From Lachnospiraceae bacterium UBA7598 (GTDB lineage: Bacteria > Bacillota > Clostridia > Lachnospirales > Lachnospiraceae), in NCBI GenBank assembly GCA_002474415.1, contig DLQV01000235.1, positions 1 to 7,449 of the forward strand: DNA of 7,449 nt. The letters are read 5' to 3'. Shown here piece by piece: positions 6,036 through 7,449 of the stretch. Made by a program: the position numbers and the translations under genes. The notes beneath the pieces are model-generated. The model saw only the letters and a list, made by a program, of their open reading frames with translations. It searched no databases and was not told where the DNA came from. Position 1 is the first letter of the stretch. Every line of letters starts with the position of its first letter.

Positions 6036-6713
6036 TTAAATATCTTCAATCTGCCAGTCAATCGGCTCAATTCCATGTTCCTTTAAAAACTGATTTGCCT
6101 GACTGAAATGTCTGCATCCAAAAAAGCCACGATAGGCAGAAAGAGGACTCGGATGTGGTGCTTTTAGGATCAGGTGCTTTGGATTTGTAAGCATCGGTAT
6201 TTTACTCTGCGCCGGACGTCCCCACAGCATATACACGATCGGACGATCCTGTGCATTCACAGCCTGAATGATCGCATCTGTAAACTGCTCCCATCCTCTT
6301 CCCTGATGAGAATTTGCCTGATGTGCCCGCACCGTAAGCACGGTATTCAAAAGCAATACCCCCTGATCTGCCCATTTTTTCAGATAGCCGTTGTTTGGAA
6401 TCTTACAGCCCAGATCATCCTGCAGTTCTTTGTAAATATTCTGCAGAGATGGCGGAATTTCTTTCTGATCCGGAAGGACAGAAAACGAAAGACCATGAGC
6501 CTGATGCTCATTGTGATACGGATCCTGTCCCAGAATCAGCACTTTTACCTCGCTAAGAGGTGTAAAATGCAGTGCATTAAAAATATCCTCTGCCGGCGGA
6601 TACACAACCGTACGGCTGTACTCTTCTTTCACAAACTGATACAACTGCCGGTAATACGGTTTGGCAAATTCTCCGCGAATTGCCGGAAGCCAGTCGTTTG
6701 TTATCATTGCCAT
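6036..6713 (-). CDS. ung: Uracil-DNA glycosylase, family 1
   Basis: Ung removes uracil from DNA, arising from cytosine deamination or dUMP misincorporation, by hydrolysing the N-glycosidic bond as the first step of base excision repair. The frame holds the family-1 motifs: GQDPYH (62-67) with catalytic Asp64, GLSFSV with Phe77 stacking on uracil, LLLNT with Asn123 for uracil recognition, and HPSPLS (187-192) with His187 and intercalating Leu191. With the ATG at 6713 as start the protein is 225 residues, and these residues fall at exactly the numbers known for the E. coli enzyme. That supports this start over the in-frame GTG at 6725, which lies on top of the ribosome site. AGGAG (6729-6725) lies 11 nt upstream and overlaps the end of the hisF stop codon, so translation may be coupled to hisF. 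No active-site residue is missing, and the product should be a functional cytoplasmic repair enzyme. Confidence 0.98.
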   Translation of the reverse strand: MAMITNDWLPAIRGEFAKPYYRQLYQFVKEEYSRTVVYPPAEDIFNALHFTPLSEVKVLILGQDPYHNEHQAHGLSFSVLPDQKEIPPSLQNIYKELQDDLGCKIPNNGYLKKWADQGVLLLNTVLTVRAHQANSHQGRGWEQFTDAIIQAVNAQDRPIVYMLWGRPAQSKIPMLTNPKHLILKAPHPSPLSAYRGFFGCRHFSQANQFLKEHGIEPIDWQIEDI

Positions 6714-6727
6714 AATTTCGTCCACTC

Positions 6728-7449
6728 CTATCTGCGCACGGAGACACCACGGTCTGCCAGATAATTTTTCAGATCCATGATCTCCAGCTCCTTATAATGA
6801 AACAGTGACGCTGCCAGTGCTGCATCTGCATGTCCCTCTGTCAATGCCTCATAAAAATGTTCTTTTGTGCCCGCACCGCCGGATGCAATCACCGGAATGG
6901 AAACATTGTCCGCAATCTGTCTGGTCAGCTCAATATCATACCCTGCCTTTGTTCCATCACAGTCCATGCTGGTCAGAAGGATTTCTCCCGCACCGAGTTT
7001 ATTTGCTTTCATCGCCCATTCTACAGCGTCAAGCCCGGTATCGATACGGCCGCCGTTTTTGTAAACATTCCAGCCGCTTCCGTCCTCTCTTCGTCTGGCA
7101 TCAATGGCGACTACCACACACTGGCTGCCAAACTTGTCCGCCGCATTGCCAATCAGCTCCGGTGTATTGATTGCGGAAGAATTAATGGAAATCTTGTCGG
7201 CGCCTTCCCGAAGCAGTACCTTAAAATCCTCCACCGTACGAATACCACCGCCTACCGTAAACGGGATAAACACCTTTTCTGCAACCTTGCGCACCATGTC
7301 TACCACCGTTGCACGGTGATCGGAAGATGCGGTAATATCCAGAAAGACTACTTCATCAGCACCCGCCTTGTCATAAGCCGCAGCGACTTCCACCGGATCT
7401 CCGGCATCTCTTAAATTGACAAAGTTAATGCCTTTTACCACACGTCCGT
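6728..7449 (-). CDS. hisF: Imidazole glycerol phosphate synthase subunit HisF (5' end outside window)
   Basis: HisF is the cyclase subunit of imidazole glycerol phosphate synthase. With ammonia from the HisH glutaminase it converts PRFAR to imidazole glycerol phosphate and AICAR in histidine biosynthesis. The window holds 239 complete codons and the TAG stop. The frame begins inside the GRVVKG segment, so about 14-15 N-terminal residues, including the first catalytic aspartate of the PCLDV motif, lie beyond the right edge; the full protein would be about 253 residues, normal for the family. Visible family marks are [18 protein letters not shown], the phosphate-binding VGGGIR and ASGGAG loops, and the second catalytic aspartate in VVAIDA, which falls at position 130 in standard numbering. 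The (beta/alpha)8 barrel appears complete apart from the first strand. The GTG at 7441 is an internal valine, not the start. It lies 14 nt upstream of ung on the same strand; hisH and hisA, common neighbours, are not in the window. Confidence 0.97.
   Translation of the reverse strand, partial: GRVVKGINFVNLRDAGDPVEVAAAYDKAGADEVVFLDITASSDHRATVVDMVRKVAEKVFIPFTVGGGIRTVEDFKVLLREGADKISINSSAINTPELIGNAADKFGSQCVVVAIDARRREDGSGWNVYKNGGRIDTGLDAVEWAMKANKLGAGEILLTSMDCDGTKAGYDIELTRQIADNVSIPVIASGGAGTKEHFYEALTEGHADAALAASLFHYKELEIMDLKNYLADRGVSVRR

Noticed and set aside
6025..6038. A perfect 14-bp palindrome TAAGAAATTTCTTA at the ung stop codon
   Set aside because: It is AT-rich with no spacer, overlaps coding sequence and is easily explained by chance.
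6174..6764. A plus-strand frame of 196 codons opposite ung
   Set aside because: It is antisense to a gene with all catalytic residues intact, and its product is rich in Cys, His, Arg and Ile with no domain pattern.
6830..7414. A plus-strand frame of 194 codons opposite hisF
   Set aside because: It is antisense to a clear hisF, and the translation has no family features.

Overview
The window looks like chromosomal DNA of a low-to-moderate GC Gram-positive anaerobe of the Clostridia, most likely Lachnospiraceae. The evidence is strong Shine-Dalgarno sites (GAGG, AGAGGT, AGGAG), sigma-A type promoters with TATAAT boxes, a YkpA/YbiT-type ABC-F protein very like Firmicutes members, and a large soluble PAS/GGDEF/EAL protein of the kind common in that family. 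The assignment is an inference from protein style, not a database result. I see no tRNA, rRNA, CRISPR, insertion sequence, phage or plasmid signature.

Layout. (1) 1-3090, minus strand: a c-di-GMP turnover protein of at least 1030 residues, cut by the left edge. Its order is PAS, PAS-like, intact GGDEF with an I-site, GAF-like, degenerate GGDEF, EAL with all its usual catalytic residues. (2) 3091-3253: a short divergent intergenic region with two back-to-back promoters and a small dyad between their -35 boxes. (3) 3254-4894, plus strand: an ABC-F ATPase of 546 residues with one intact and one degraded ATP site. (4) 4895-5006: a convergent region with a strong terminator hairpin that probably serves both neighbours. 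(5) 5007-5774, minus strand: an unrecognised 255-residue protein whose second half resembles the C-terminal part of the flagellar cap protein FliD. (6) 5775-6035: an AT-rich regulatory region with an 8-bp inverted repeat, 10-bp tandem repeats and a GC-rich hairpin whose T-tract lies on the plus strand. (7) 6036-7449, minus strand: hisF (cut by the right edge) followed by ung, closely spaced and probably one transcript.

How the genes fit together. hisF (histidine biosynthesis) and ung (uracil excision repair) are ordinary housekeeping genes that share a transcript without an obvious pathway link. The ABC-F protein is a ribosome-associated translation factor type. The two more unusual genes are the composite c-di-GMP enzyme and the FliD-like orphan. 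c-di-GMP often controls motility and surface structures, so a link is conceivable, but they are separated by the ABC-F gene and nothing in the sequence proves one. I find no convincing new multi-gene system. The best leads are the FliD-like orphan with its structured upstream region, the asymmetric ABC-F protein, and the GGDEF/dead-GGDEF/EAL architecture.
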